64,000 nt of DNA from Peptostreptococcus canis (GTDB taxonomy: Bacteria > Bacillota > Clostridia > Peptostreptococcales > Peptostreptococcaceae). Location of the stretch: positions 387,769 to 451,768 of the forward strand of contig NZ_JABGBW010000001.1 of NCBI RefSeq assembly GCF_014229965.1, given 5' to 3'. Shown here piece after piece: positions 38,270-45,702 of the stretch. How positions within the stretch are numbered: the first letter of the stretch is position 1; each line of letters opens with the position of its first letter. A model generated the notes under the pieces. The model was not told the origin of the DNA. It did no database searches and saw only the letters and a program-made list of their open reading frames with translations. A program made the position numbers and the translations under genes.

Positions 38270-38590
38270 ATGGCATCCAGTAGGGAGTATTTAGATTTTA
38301 TTATGGAGCAATTATCTGGGCTAGAGGATATAAATTATAGGGCAATGATGGGAGAGTATATCCTATATTATAAAGGCAAGATTGTTGGAGGAATATATGA
38401 TGATAGATTGCTTGTTAAACCCGTAAAATCAGCAATAAATTATATATCAACTCCAGAATATGAGTTACCATATGAAGGTGCAAAAGAAATGATATTAGTA
38501 GATAATGTAGATGATAAAGAATATTTGGCAGGTTTATTTAATACTATGTTTGATGAACTTCCAGCCTCAAAACCTAAAAAGAAGAAATAA
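38270..38590 (+). CDS. TfoX N-terminal domain protein
   Basis: A 106-residue protein of the TfoX/Sxy N-terminal family: REYLDFIMEQLSG, YRAMMGEYILYYKGKIVGGIYDD and LLVKPVKSA, with the final KPKKKK basic tail. In Proteobacteria the full-length protein controls competence. In Firmicutes only this stand-alone domain occurs, usually near regulators and with no established role. RBS AGGTGATATT precedes the ATG. It lies 60 bases after the Cys-rich gene, likely on the same transcript. Confidence 0.82.
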   Translation: MASSREYLDFIMEQLSGLEDINYRAMMGEYILYYKGKIVGGIYDDRLLVKPVKSAINYISTPEYELPYEGAKEMILVDNVDDKEYLAGLFNTMFDELPASKPKKKK

Positions 38591-38647
38591 GCAATTTCCA
38601 GTTTTTTGATCCAAATAACTAATAGAAGCTATAGATATAGCAATTTT

Positions 38648-38681
38648 AAAATAGACTGATACTTATAACAGTCTATTTTTA
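38648..38681. terminator. Bidirectional terminator
   Basis: AAAATAGACTG pairs perfectly with CAGTCTATTTT, with T- and A-runs on both sides. It ends the TfoX-like transcript. The rest of 38591-38892 holds only this and the tmRNA terminator. Confidence 0.75.
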
Positions 38682-38823
38682 AATGTATTGGTTGGTTTTG
38701 TTTGGGTTTTCATAAATTATTAAAACTTAATTTTTCATAGACTCGATATAATTGATTCGCATAATATCTGCACTATCCACTCCCCAAAAAATCTAGAATT
38801 GTACAGTTCTGTTATTTTATCAA

Positions 38824-38862
38824 TAAAAAAAGAAATACCGAATTTTACAATCTAGTATTTCT
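38824..38862 (-). terminator. Terminator of ssrA
   Basis: On the minus strand, AGAAATAC and GTATTTCT form the stem and seven T follow. It lies about 30 bases beyond the mature tmRNA 3' end. Confidence 0.8.
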
Positions 38863-38892
38863 AATATATCCACTAATAAACTATTTGTTTTT

Positions 38893-39241
38893 TGGTGGAG
38901 ATGAGGGGAGTCGAACCCCTGTCCGTAAATCTATTCCCTGCTGTATCTACATGTTTAGCCATCTCTTTTATTTTCTTGACTCATTTGACTCCGAGTGACA
39001 GGATTCAAATGAGTCCAGTCTTAATAAATCGACTTTTAGGTCAAGACACCCCTAAAGTAGTTCCCTGCATAAATGGCGTCAGTTCTTAATCGGCAGGAGG
39101 ATTAAGAAGGACGAGCTGCTTAGGCAGCTAATAAATTATTTTCGTTTGCGTTTGTTTTAATTTCCCCAGTTTTTACGTGACCCAGAGTAACACGACATGC
39201 AACCTCAAGTTCAAAACCCACGTCGAAACCGGTACATCCCC
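38893..39241 (-). ncRNA. ssrA: tmRNA
   Basis: Transfer-messenger RNA, about 349 nt. The 5' end GGGGATG pairs with CATCTCC before the encoded ACCA 3' end, making the tRNA-like acceptor stem. The T-arm is GGGGTTCGACTCCCC. The tag frame starts at a GCA resume codon (39149-39147) and reads ANENNLLAA, ending at TAA (39122-39120). The rest forms the pseudoknot domain. A 17-bp-spaced promoter lies upstream and a terminator downstream. Its partner smpB is at 35145 on the plus strand. Confidence 0.97.
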
Positions 39242-39290
39242 GATTGTTTACTTAAATAAACAAACGTAGTATCTAAGGTTTATTTATAAA

Positions 39291-39319
39291 ATTGTATCAT
39301 ATTCTTAAAAAATAATCAA
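39291..39319 (-). promoter_or_regulatory. Promoter of ssrA
   Basis: Minus strand: TTGATT (39319-39314), 17 bases, TACAAT (39296-39291). The precursor leader (about 45 nt) contains the hairpin TTGTTTA/TAAACAA just before the mature 5' end. The remaining 39320-39544 shows nothing else I can identify apart from the GtrA ribosome-binding site. Confidence 0.75.
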
Positions 39320-39544
39320 TAAAACTAGAAAATGTTATTACAATTTGAGAAAATAAAACGAGATAAATAATAAAATATATAAAGGCTATAAATCAATGAT
39401 TATTATACTATTTTATATTAAACAAGATAGTGAAATTAAATATAGTCGTCTTTATATCTAAAAGTTAACTCTATTTTAATTTTCTTTGAAATTATATTAA
39501 TGATATAGTAAAATAATAGATATATTAAGTTAAAGAGGTATTTT

Positions 39545-39958
39545 ATGGAGAATATAATAAAAATATATAAAAAGAATAAGGAAATAATAAACTATATTAT
39601 ATTTGGGGGTTTTACAACACTTGTAAATTTTATAGTATATTTTTCTTTTACAAATCTATTAAATATACATTATTTGATTGCTAACATTATTGCTTGGATT
39701 GCGGCTGTTTTGTTTGCATATGTGACAAATAGGTTATACGTATTTGAAAAAGTAAATATAGGTTTCAAATTCGTTTTTCGTGAAATGTGCCTATTTTTTA
39801 TGTCAAGACTAATATCTGGTGTTGCAGAAACGGCAATTTTATTTTGCATGATTGACCTGTTTAATTTTGGTGAAAACATATCAAAAGTAGTAGTTGCATT
39901 TGTCGTTGTTATACTAAACTATATATTTAGTAAAGTATTGGTGTTTAAAAAATATTAA
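39545..39958 (+). CDS. GtrA-family membrane protein
   Basis: A 137-residue protein with four membrane helices. Characteristic parts are YIIFGGFTTLVNFIVYF and ANIIAWIAAVLFAYVTNRLYVFE, then a C-terminal NYIFSKVLVFKKY. GtrA-type proteins help carry polyprenyl-linked sugars across the membrane and are usually paired with a GtrB-like glycosyltransferase; one follows 140 bases downstream. RBS AAAGAGGT precedes the ATG. Confidence 0.85.
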   Translation: MENIIKIYKKNKEIINYIIFGGFTTLVNFIVYFSFTNLLNIHYLIANIIAWIAAVLFAYVTNRLYVFEKVNIGFKFVFREMCLFFMSRLISGVAETAILFCMIDLFNFGENISKVVVAFVVVILNYIFSKVLVFKKY

Positions 39959-40099
39959 ATAGTAAGTGTATATAAATATATAAGAGTTAAATTTTTATAA
40001 AGGAAAAGTAGTTATAATATCTATTGTAATAAAGTAGTTATGCAGATTGGAGATATAAAAAAATTACTTATCAATCATATAGAAGAGGGAGATGGTTTA

Positions 40100-41029
40100 A
40101 TGTTTCTGTCCATAGTTATTCCTTGCTTTAATGAGGAAGGGGTTTTAGATGAATTATATGGAGTATTAAGAAAAGAAATAAATAAAAATGAAAAAATTTC
40201 GAGTTATGAGTTAATTTTTGTGGATGATGGTTCTAAAGATAAAACTCTTGAAGATATAAAAAGATTGAAAAAAAGCGATGATTTAATAAGATATATTTCT
40301 TTTTCCAGAAATTTTGGGAAAGAAGCGGCTATTTATGCCGGACTTAAAGCCAGTAAAGGTGATTTAGTTGTTCTTATGGATGCAGATTTACAACATCCGC
40401 CTGAATTAATACATGAAATGATTGATAAAATAGTGAATCACGGTTATGATAGCGTTGGGACAATCAGAAAAAATAGAGTAGGAGAATCTAAATTGAGAGC
40501 ATTTCTTTCTACTACATTTTATAAATTTATAAATTTACTGTCTGATACGGAAATCAAGCAAAATGCGACTGACTACAGAATGATGACAAGACAGTTTGTG
40601 AATTCTGTTTTGGATTTAAGTGAGTACAATAGGTTTACAAAAGGGATTTTTAGTTGGGTTGGATATAATAACATTGATATTGAATATGAAAATATAGATA
40701 GAACAACAGGTACAAGTAAATGGAATTTTATGAATTTATTTAAGTATTCAATTGAAGGTATAGTAGCTTTTTCTACTATGCCACTATTTGTATCTAGTAT
40801 TTTAGGTATAGTATCTTTTATAATATCCTCGGTGTTACTTTTAATATTCTTTTTTAAGGCGATAATATTTGGTGAAGTTGTAAAGGGATTTCCAACTGTT
40901 ATTTGTTCAATATTTTTCTTGGGAGGAATACAGTTGTTGACTATTGGAATATTAGGTCAATATTTATCAAAAACGTATTTGGAGGTAAAAAGTAGACCAA
41001 TATATATATCAAAAGAAAAGTCTGAATAA
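40100..41029 (+). CDS. Polyprenyl-phosphate glycosyltransferase, GtrB/DPM1-like
   Basis: A 309-residue GT2 enzyme with two C-terminal membrane helices (about residues 215-240 and 255-290). The GT-A domain begins LSIVIPCFNEEG. FVDDGSKDKT and MDADLQHPPE carry the nucleotide-sugar and metal aspartates. It would attach a sugar to undecaprenyl phosphate, with the GtrA protein moving the product. The ATG at 40100 follows GAGGGAG; the earlier ATG at 40040 would add 20 residues not typical of the family. Confidence 0.87.
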   Translation: MFLSIVIPCFNEEGVLDELYGVLRKEINKNEKISSYELIFVDDGSKDKTLEDIKRLKKSDDLIRYISFSRNFGKEAAIYAGLKASKGDLVVLMDADLQHPPELIHEMIDKIVNHGYDSVGTIRKNRVGESKLRAFLSTTFYKFINLLSDTEIKQNATDYRMMTRQFVNSVLDLSEYNRFTKGIFSWVGYNNIDIEYENIDRTTGTSKWNFMNLFKYSIEGIVAFSTMPLFVSSILGIVSFIISSVLLLIFFFKAIIFGEVVKGFPTVICSIFFLGGIQLLTIGILGQYLSKTYLEVKSRPIYISKEKSE

Positions 41030-41046
41030 TTTTAGGAGGTATTGTT

Positions 41047-41346
41047 ATGGCAATAGTAGAATTAACAGTTTGTCCTTTGGGGACAGGAACTACAAGTGCA
41101 AGTAAATATGTAGCCGGAGCACAAAAAATCTTAAGTGAGCAGGAAAAAGTAAAATATATGTTGAATCCAATGGGGACTGTTATGGAAGGTGACATAGATG
41201 AAATATTTAGATTAATTAGAAAAATACAAGAGGATGTTTTTGATAAAGGAGTAGATAGAGTTTATTCAATAATAAAGGTTGATGATAGAAGAGATAAAAA
41301 ATCCAGTATGGAACAAAAACTTCAATCCGTAAATTCAAAACTTTAA
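41047..41346 (+). CDS. MTH1187/YkoF-type thiamine-binding protein (DUF77)
   Basis: A 99-residue ferredoxin-fold protein. MAIVELTVCPLGTGTTSAS and YMLNPMGTVMEGD are characteristic of DUF77/MTH1187, small homotetramers, some of which bind thiamine or hydroxymethylpyrimidine. RBS AGGAGGT lies 7 bases from the ATG. It follows the glycosyltransferase by 17 bases but has no obvious functional link. No TPP riboswitch is seen upstream. Confidence 0.83.
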   Translation: MAIVELTVCPLGTGTTSASKYVAGAQKILSEQEKVKYMLNPMGTVMEGDIDEIFRLIRKIQEDVFDKGVDRVYSIIKVDDRRDKKSSMEQKLQSVNSKL

Positions 41347-41420
41347 TTAATAATATTTAGGTACAGAGTATAGTGAACATAAAAAAATAAAATAATCAAC
41401 TTGGATAGTATAACTGAAAC

Positions 41421-41522
41421 AGGGGGCGACTAGAAGTATGAAATTTTATCTTTCAAAAGTAAAAATAACATTTTGTTGTATTTTATTTTTGATAAAGGTT
41501 ATTTTTCACAAGTTGGCCCCCT
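41421..41522 (+). other. Candidate structured RNA leader upstream of the methyltransferase
   Basis: AGGGGGCGACT (41421-41431) can pair with AGTTGGCCCCCT (41511-41522) with one bulge and one G-U. This is by far the most GC-rich patch in the surrounding AT-rich gap. A second helix nests inside: AAAAATAAC (41461-41469) with GTTATTTTT (41498-41506). It ends 35 bases before the methyltransferase start. No known riboswitch class was recognised. Confidence 0.4.
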
Positions 41523-41556
41523 AACTATGATTAATAATACATAGATGGAGGATATA

Positions 41557-42753
41557 TTGAAAATTTACATGGAAAAAATAGAAGAATATATAGATATAAT
41601 AATTAAATTAAATCCTATAAGGATTGTTATAAGTAATAAGTCTGATAAAGAGTATAAATACAATAAGGTTAAGATAAATAAAAACTACTCTAAAGAGAAA
41701 TCATATTATCAGATTGAATTTTTTACAGAAAAACAGGTATTTCACGAAAATATTGAGGATAAAGAACTAAGAGAAAAATTAATATATTTTATGGGAAAAT
41801 ATAAACAACTTTCTTCTACTTCTGAAAATTACAGTTGCGATATGAGAATCTCAAAAAAAGGAAAGATATTCTTCTCAAAAAAGGAACAAAAAAATACTAT
41901 TTCCATAAATAGAGAACATAATAAAAAGAAGAATTATATTTTAAAAGAAGGAATGGATATACCGCCATTAAAAGATTTAGGAATTTTTACGCAAGATGGA
42001 AAAGTTGTTAATTCAAAATACGATAAATATAAACAGATTAATAGATTTATAGAAATAATAGATGATGAAATTAAAAAAGTAGAGAAATATTATTCTGATA
42101 AGTCTGATAATACTTTAAGAGTACTGGATTTCGGTTGTGGAAAATCTTATTTAACTTTTATACTTTATTATTATTTTACTGAAATAAAGAAAATGAAGGT
42201 TGATGTTATCGGCTTGGATTTAAAACAAGATGTTATAGATAGATGTAATGAAATATCAAAGAAATATGGATATGAAAATCTTAAATTTGAGATAGGGGAT
42301 ATAAACGGATACAGATATGAAAATAATGTGGATATGGTTATTACTCTTCATGCATGTGATACAGCCACGGATTATGCATTATACAATGCAATAAATTGGA
42401 ATGCAAAGATGATATTTTCCGTACCGTGTTGTCAGCATGAAATAAATTCCAGTATTAAAGCAAAAAATTTGAATATACTTACCAAATATGGGATTGTTCA
42501 AGAAAGAGTGTCTGCTCTATTTACAGATGCAATCAGGGCGAATCTTCTGGAGGTTATGGGATATAGAACGCAACTACTGGAGTTTATAGATATTTCACAT
42601 TCTCCCAAGAATATATTAATAAGAGCAGTGAAATCTAATATAAGTAGTGATAAAAGAAAGAAATCTTTAATGGAAATCGAAAATTTAAGAAGAGAATTTT
42701 ATTTTGATCAAACATTATATAATTTACTAGAGGAAAAAATAAAAAATGTTTAA
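41557..42753 (+). CDS. SAM-dependent methyltransferase (Methyltransf_32 type)
   Basis: About 398 residues. The N-terminal 160 are Lys/Glu-rich and of unknown fold. The C-terminal domain has a SAM-binding VLDFGCGKSYLTF, VIGLDLKQDV, and the family block VITLHACDTATDYALY followed by VPCCQHEIN. These belong to the Methyltransf_32 family, related to rRNA cytosine methylases and GSTCD-like proteins. A TTG at 41557 is favoured as start because GGAGG lies 5 bases before it. The RNA target is inference. Confidence 0.78.
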   Translation: MKIYMEKIEEYIDIIIKLNPIRIVISNKSDKEYKYNKVKINKNYSKEKSYYQIEFFTEKQVFHENIEDKELREKLIYFMGKYKQLSSTSENYSCDMRISKKGKIFFSKKEQKNTISINREHNKKKNYILKEGMDIPPLKDLGIFTQDGKVVNSKYDKYKQINRFIEIIDDEIKKVEKYYSDKSDNTLRVLDFGCGKSYLTFILYYYFTEIKKMKVDVIGLDLKQDVIDRCNEISKKYGYENLKFEIGDINGYRYENNVDMVITLHACDTATDYALYNAINWNAKMIFSVPCCQHEINSSIKAKNLNILTKYGIVQERVSALFTDAIRANLLEVMGYRTQLLEFIDISHSPKNILIRAVKSNISSDKRKKSLMEIENLRREFYFDQTLYNLLEEKIKNV

Positions 42754-42981
42754 ATTTGATTTTTTAATAGAAAAATTGAGTATAAAAGTAACAATTCGGT
42801 AAATATATACACATAGAACTTGTAAGTATGTTAAACTATATTTTAAGTGATTATATTTTAAAATACATATTGAAAATAGCGGATTAGAAAGTCTATAAGC
42901 TACTTTTAAAAACATATGTATTCTTAAAGATATTTCATGGTTTTATATAAAAAATATAGTGTAATTTAAAGGGGTAGTTTT

Positions 42982-45375
42982 ATGTCAAGAGTGGAGAGAA
43001 AAAGGCTTGAAAAAGAGTCTAGAAAAAAGAAGTTATTTCCATTCTCAAAAAAAACTAATGATATAGTTTTAGAGAAGAATAAAGAAGAAAAGGCAAGTGT
43101 AGATTCTAATTACGATGAGAATATATATAATTTAGAGGCAAATTCTTTTAAAGAAATAGAAGAAATGCAAAAAAAAGATACACCGAAGAATAAACCGGAA
43201 GTTGTATCTAATGTCCAAACATTAAGTAATAATGAAGACGATTTTGGTAAAACGAGTAGTTATGTTTACAGTAAAAGCAATGAAAAGTCATCAAGTAGGA
43301 TGAAAACTGCAGATAGAATAATTTCTGTTGAAGATGAGAAAATGTATTTAAATAACAAAAAGAATCGAACTGAGGGTGGTAAAGACTATGAAGAGGATGT
43401 ATTAACAGTTGATTCTATTTTTACTGCAGAGGATATAAAAAATGGAATTAATGATGAAGAGGTTATAGTACAAGAAAAAAGTGGAGATGAAGAAATAGAT
43501 ATTAATAGTATTAAAAAACTGGATATTGAAGATGCTCCATTTGAAGATGTTGTGAAAGTTGCAGAATCCAGATTAGCAGCAGAGTTTGAGGAGAAAAAAA
43601 TGGAAGAGGAAAAGAAGAAAAAGGAAGAACTATTAAAAAAGCAAGAGGAAGAAAAAAGGATTGCTGAGGAGAAAAGACTTGCTGAAGAAAAAAGAAAAGA
43701 AGAAGGGTTGATTAGACAACAGAAAGCAGAACAAGAAAAGAAAAAGCAAAAAGAGTTATTAAATAATCAAGACAAATCGTTAGATGATAAAAAAGAAGAT
43801 AAAAATAATTCAAATGGCTCTGACTCTAATAATGATTTAAAAGAAGAGGCAAACATAAATAAATCCAATTATTCTAAAGATAATAATGCCAGCGAAGATA
43901 AAAAGGCTAAAAAGAATAAAATAGAAAAAAAGAAAGTTAAGTCTGCACCTTTAATTTCAAATATCAATAGTGTAGTGGATGAAAAACCAAAGAAAAATAG
44001 AACTTTTAAGAAAGTTATTGGAATAATTATAGCAATTTTACTAATAATATATATTATAGGATGTGTATTATTTAATGGTAGATTTTATCCAAATACATAT
44101 GTAAATGGAATTAATGTATCATTTAAAACCCCAAAAGAACTTGATACTTTAGCAAAAGCAAGGTTGGAGGGATATAAATTAACGCTTAATGGAAGAAAAA
44201 ATGTGAAAGATTCTATTAAGGGAGATGATATTGAAATAGAATATATTTCAGATGGAAGTGCTACAAATATTAAAAAAGAGCAAGGTTTTTTGACGTGGCC
44301 GAAAGCATTTTTTAGTGATTCAAAAATAGACGGACAGCTTAATATTAAATTTGATGAATCAAAGCTTGAAAAAATAGTTGACGATTTTAATATATTTGAT
44401 AAGAAGAATATAACGCCACCTATAAGTGCATTTCCAGATTATAATATCAAGGAAAAAAAGATGTTTGCTAATAAAGGAGATATTGGAAGTACTCCCGTCA
44501 AAGAAAAAGTATATAAATTTGTAAAAGATTCTATAAAGGCAGAAGCTGTTTTTGCAAATTATGATGATTATGTATACTTACCACAAAAAAATACATACAA
44601 GGATTCTCGTTTAAAAAAGGCAATAGATGAAATAGAACCTTATACAAATATGAAAATCGAGTATGATTTTGAATATGAGACATTTACAGCTACCGGGCAG
44701 GACATAGTTAAGATGTTTAAAGTCGATTCAGAAAAAGATTATAGTGTAGAACTAAGTAGAGATAATGTCAGAGAATTTGTTAGAAGTTTAAGTAGAAAAT
44801 ATTCTACTTATGGCGATACTAGGGAAATAAAATCTGCTTCTACAGGTGAGATGCTAAAAGTAAGTGGTGGAGTTTATGGCTGGCTTATTGACAGGGAGAA
44901 AGAAACAGATGCACTCTTAAAATTAGTTGAGGCAAAGAAAGATATTGTAAAAAGAAAACCTATTTATGCACAAACGGCTGTATCGAGAAGTAAAAATGAT
45001 ATGGGAAATGAATTTATAGAAATTGATTTAGGAAGTCAGCATATGTGGTTTGTGAGAGATGGAAAAGCAATAGTTTCAACGCCTATAGTGTCTGGTAATC
45101 CTAATAGAGGAGATGCAACTCCTACTGGAATTTATCCTCTTAATTATAAGACTAGACATGCGACTCTTAGAGGACCTGGATATGCTTCACCAGTTAGCTA
45201 TTGGATGCCATTCAATGGCGATATAGGTATTCATGATGCAAGTTGGCAACCAGTATATGGAGGTTCCAGATATTTATATGCTGGTTCTCATGGTTGTATA
45301 AATACGCCTTATGGAAGTATGGCTCAATTTTATTCTTTAGCAAAAGAAGGGATGCCGGTTGTAGTGCATTATTAA
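42982..45375 (+). CDS. L,D-transpeptidase with long charged cytoplasmic tail
   Basis: A 797-residue cell-wall enzyme. Residues 1-343 are cytoplasmic and very rich in Lys, Glu and Asp, with a predicted coiled coil near 200-260. Residues about 345-365 are the single membrane helix. Two PG_binding_4-like domains follow (about 375-650). The YkuD catalytic domain is at the C-terminus, with IEIDLGSQHMWF and the cysteine motif SHGCINTPYG near residue 770. It would make 3-3 crosslinks in peptidoglycan. RBS AAAGGGGT. The long cytosolic tail is unusual and may contact the division or cell-shape machinery. Confidence 0.88.
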   Translation: MSRVERKRLEKESRKKKLFPFSKKTNDIVLEKNKEEKASVDSNYDENIYNLEANSFKEIEEMQKKDTPKNKPEVVSNVQTLSNNEDDFGKTSSYVYSKSNEKSSSRMKTADRIISVEDEKMYLNNKKNRTEGGKDYEEDVLTVDSIFTAEDIKNGINDEEVIVQEKSGDEEIDINSIKKLDIEDAPFEDVVKVAESRLAAEFEEKKMEEEKKKKEELLKKQEEEKRIAEEKRLAEEKRKEEGLIRQQKAEQEKKKQKELLNNQDKSLDDKKEDKNNSNGSDSNNDLKEEANINKSNYSKDNNASEDKKAKKNKIEKKKVKSAPLISNINSVVDEKPKKNRTFKKVIGIIIAILLIIYIIGCVLFNGRFYPNTYVNGINVSFKTPKELDTLAKARLEGYKLTLNGRKNVKDSIKGDDIEIEYISDGSATNIKKEQGFLTWPKAFFSDSKIDGQLNIKFDESKLEKIVDDFNIFDKKNITPPISAFPDYNIKEKKMFANKGDIGSTPVKEKVYKFVKDSIKAEAVFANYDDYVYLPQKNTYKDSRLKKAIDEIEPYTNMKIEYDFEYETFTATGQDIVKMFKVDSEKDYSVELSRDNVREFVRSLSRKYSTYGDTREIKSASTGEMLKVSGGVYGWLIDREKETDALLKLVEAKKDIVKRKPIYAQTAVSRSKNDMGNEFIEIDLGSQHMWFVRDGKAIVSTPIVSGNPNRGDATPTGIYPLNYKTRHATLRGPGYASPVSYWMPFNGDIGIHDASWQPVYGGSRYLYAGSHGCINTPYGSMAQFYSLAKEGMPVVVHY

Positions 45376-45500
45376 GATAAATAAATAGTTTTTATGAGAC
45401 GAATTTTTTGAACTATTAAAAAACTATAATTTAGAAGTAATAATAATCACATAAAGATAGGTATACATAAATATAAGCATATTACAGATACAAAATATAT

Positions 45501-45514
45501 ACTAAATATAGTGT
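45501..45514. promoter_or_regulatory. Possible NrdR box
   Basis: ACTAAATATAGTGT resembles the NrdR consensus (acaCwAtATaTwGtgt), and an overlapping weaker ACAAAATATATACT precedes it. It lies 190 bases before nrdE but upstream of a terminator-like hairpin, which makes direct control uncertain. Confidence 0.3.
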
Positions 45515-45521
45515 GTTTGAA

Positions 45522-45576
45522 TAAAAAATACGTATTTAAAACCAATATATTGATTTTGAATGCGTATTTTTTCATT
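45522..45576 (+). terminator. Terminator after the L,D-transpeptidase gene
   Basis: AAAAAATACG pairs with TGCGTATTTTTT around an AT-rich imperfect helix, followed by CATTTTTT. The remaining 45376-45702 holds one further imperfect hairpin (45608-45646, ATCAAAAATAT / ATATATTTTGAT). Confidence 0.6.
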
Positions 45577-45702
45577 TTTTGGGTATTGTAAAAAGGAGTA
45601 ATTTATAAATCAAAAATATTTATCTATTATTAGATATATATTTTGATTTTAGGATAAAATAACTAAAAAATAATAGAAGGTTATATTTAAGAGGAGATTG
45701 TA

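Noticed and set aside
38866-38920. tmRNA 3' end as an active island attachment site
   Set aside because: No second copy of the tmRNA 3' segment was seen between 35600 and 38890, and no integrase gene lies nearby.
38892-39089. Small plus-strand open frame across the tmRNA gene
   Set aside because: It is antisense to ssrA, has no ribosome-binding site, and the tmRNA structure fully explains the sequence.
41347-41560. TPP riboswitch near the thiamine-binding protein
   Set aside because: The structured element lies after, not before, that gene, and no CTGAGA-type TPP core is present on either strand.
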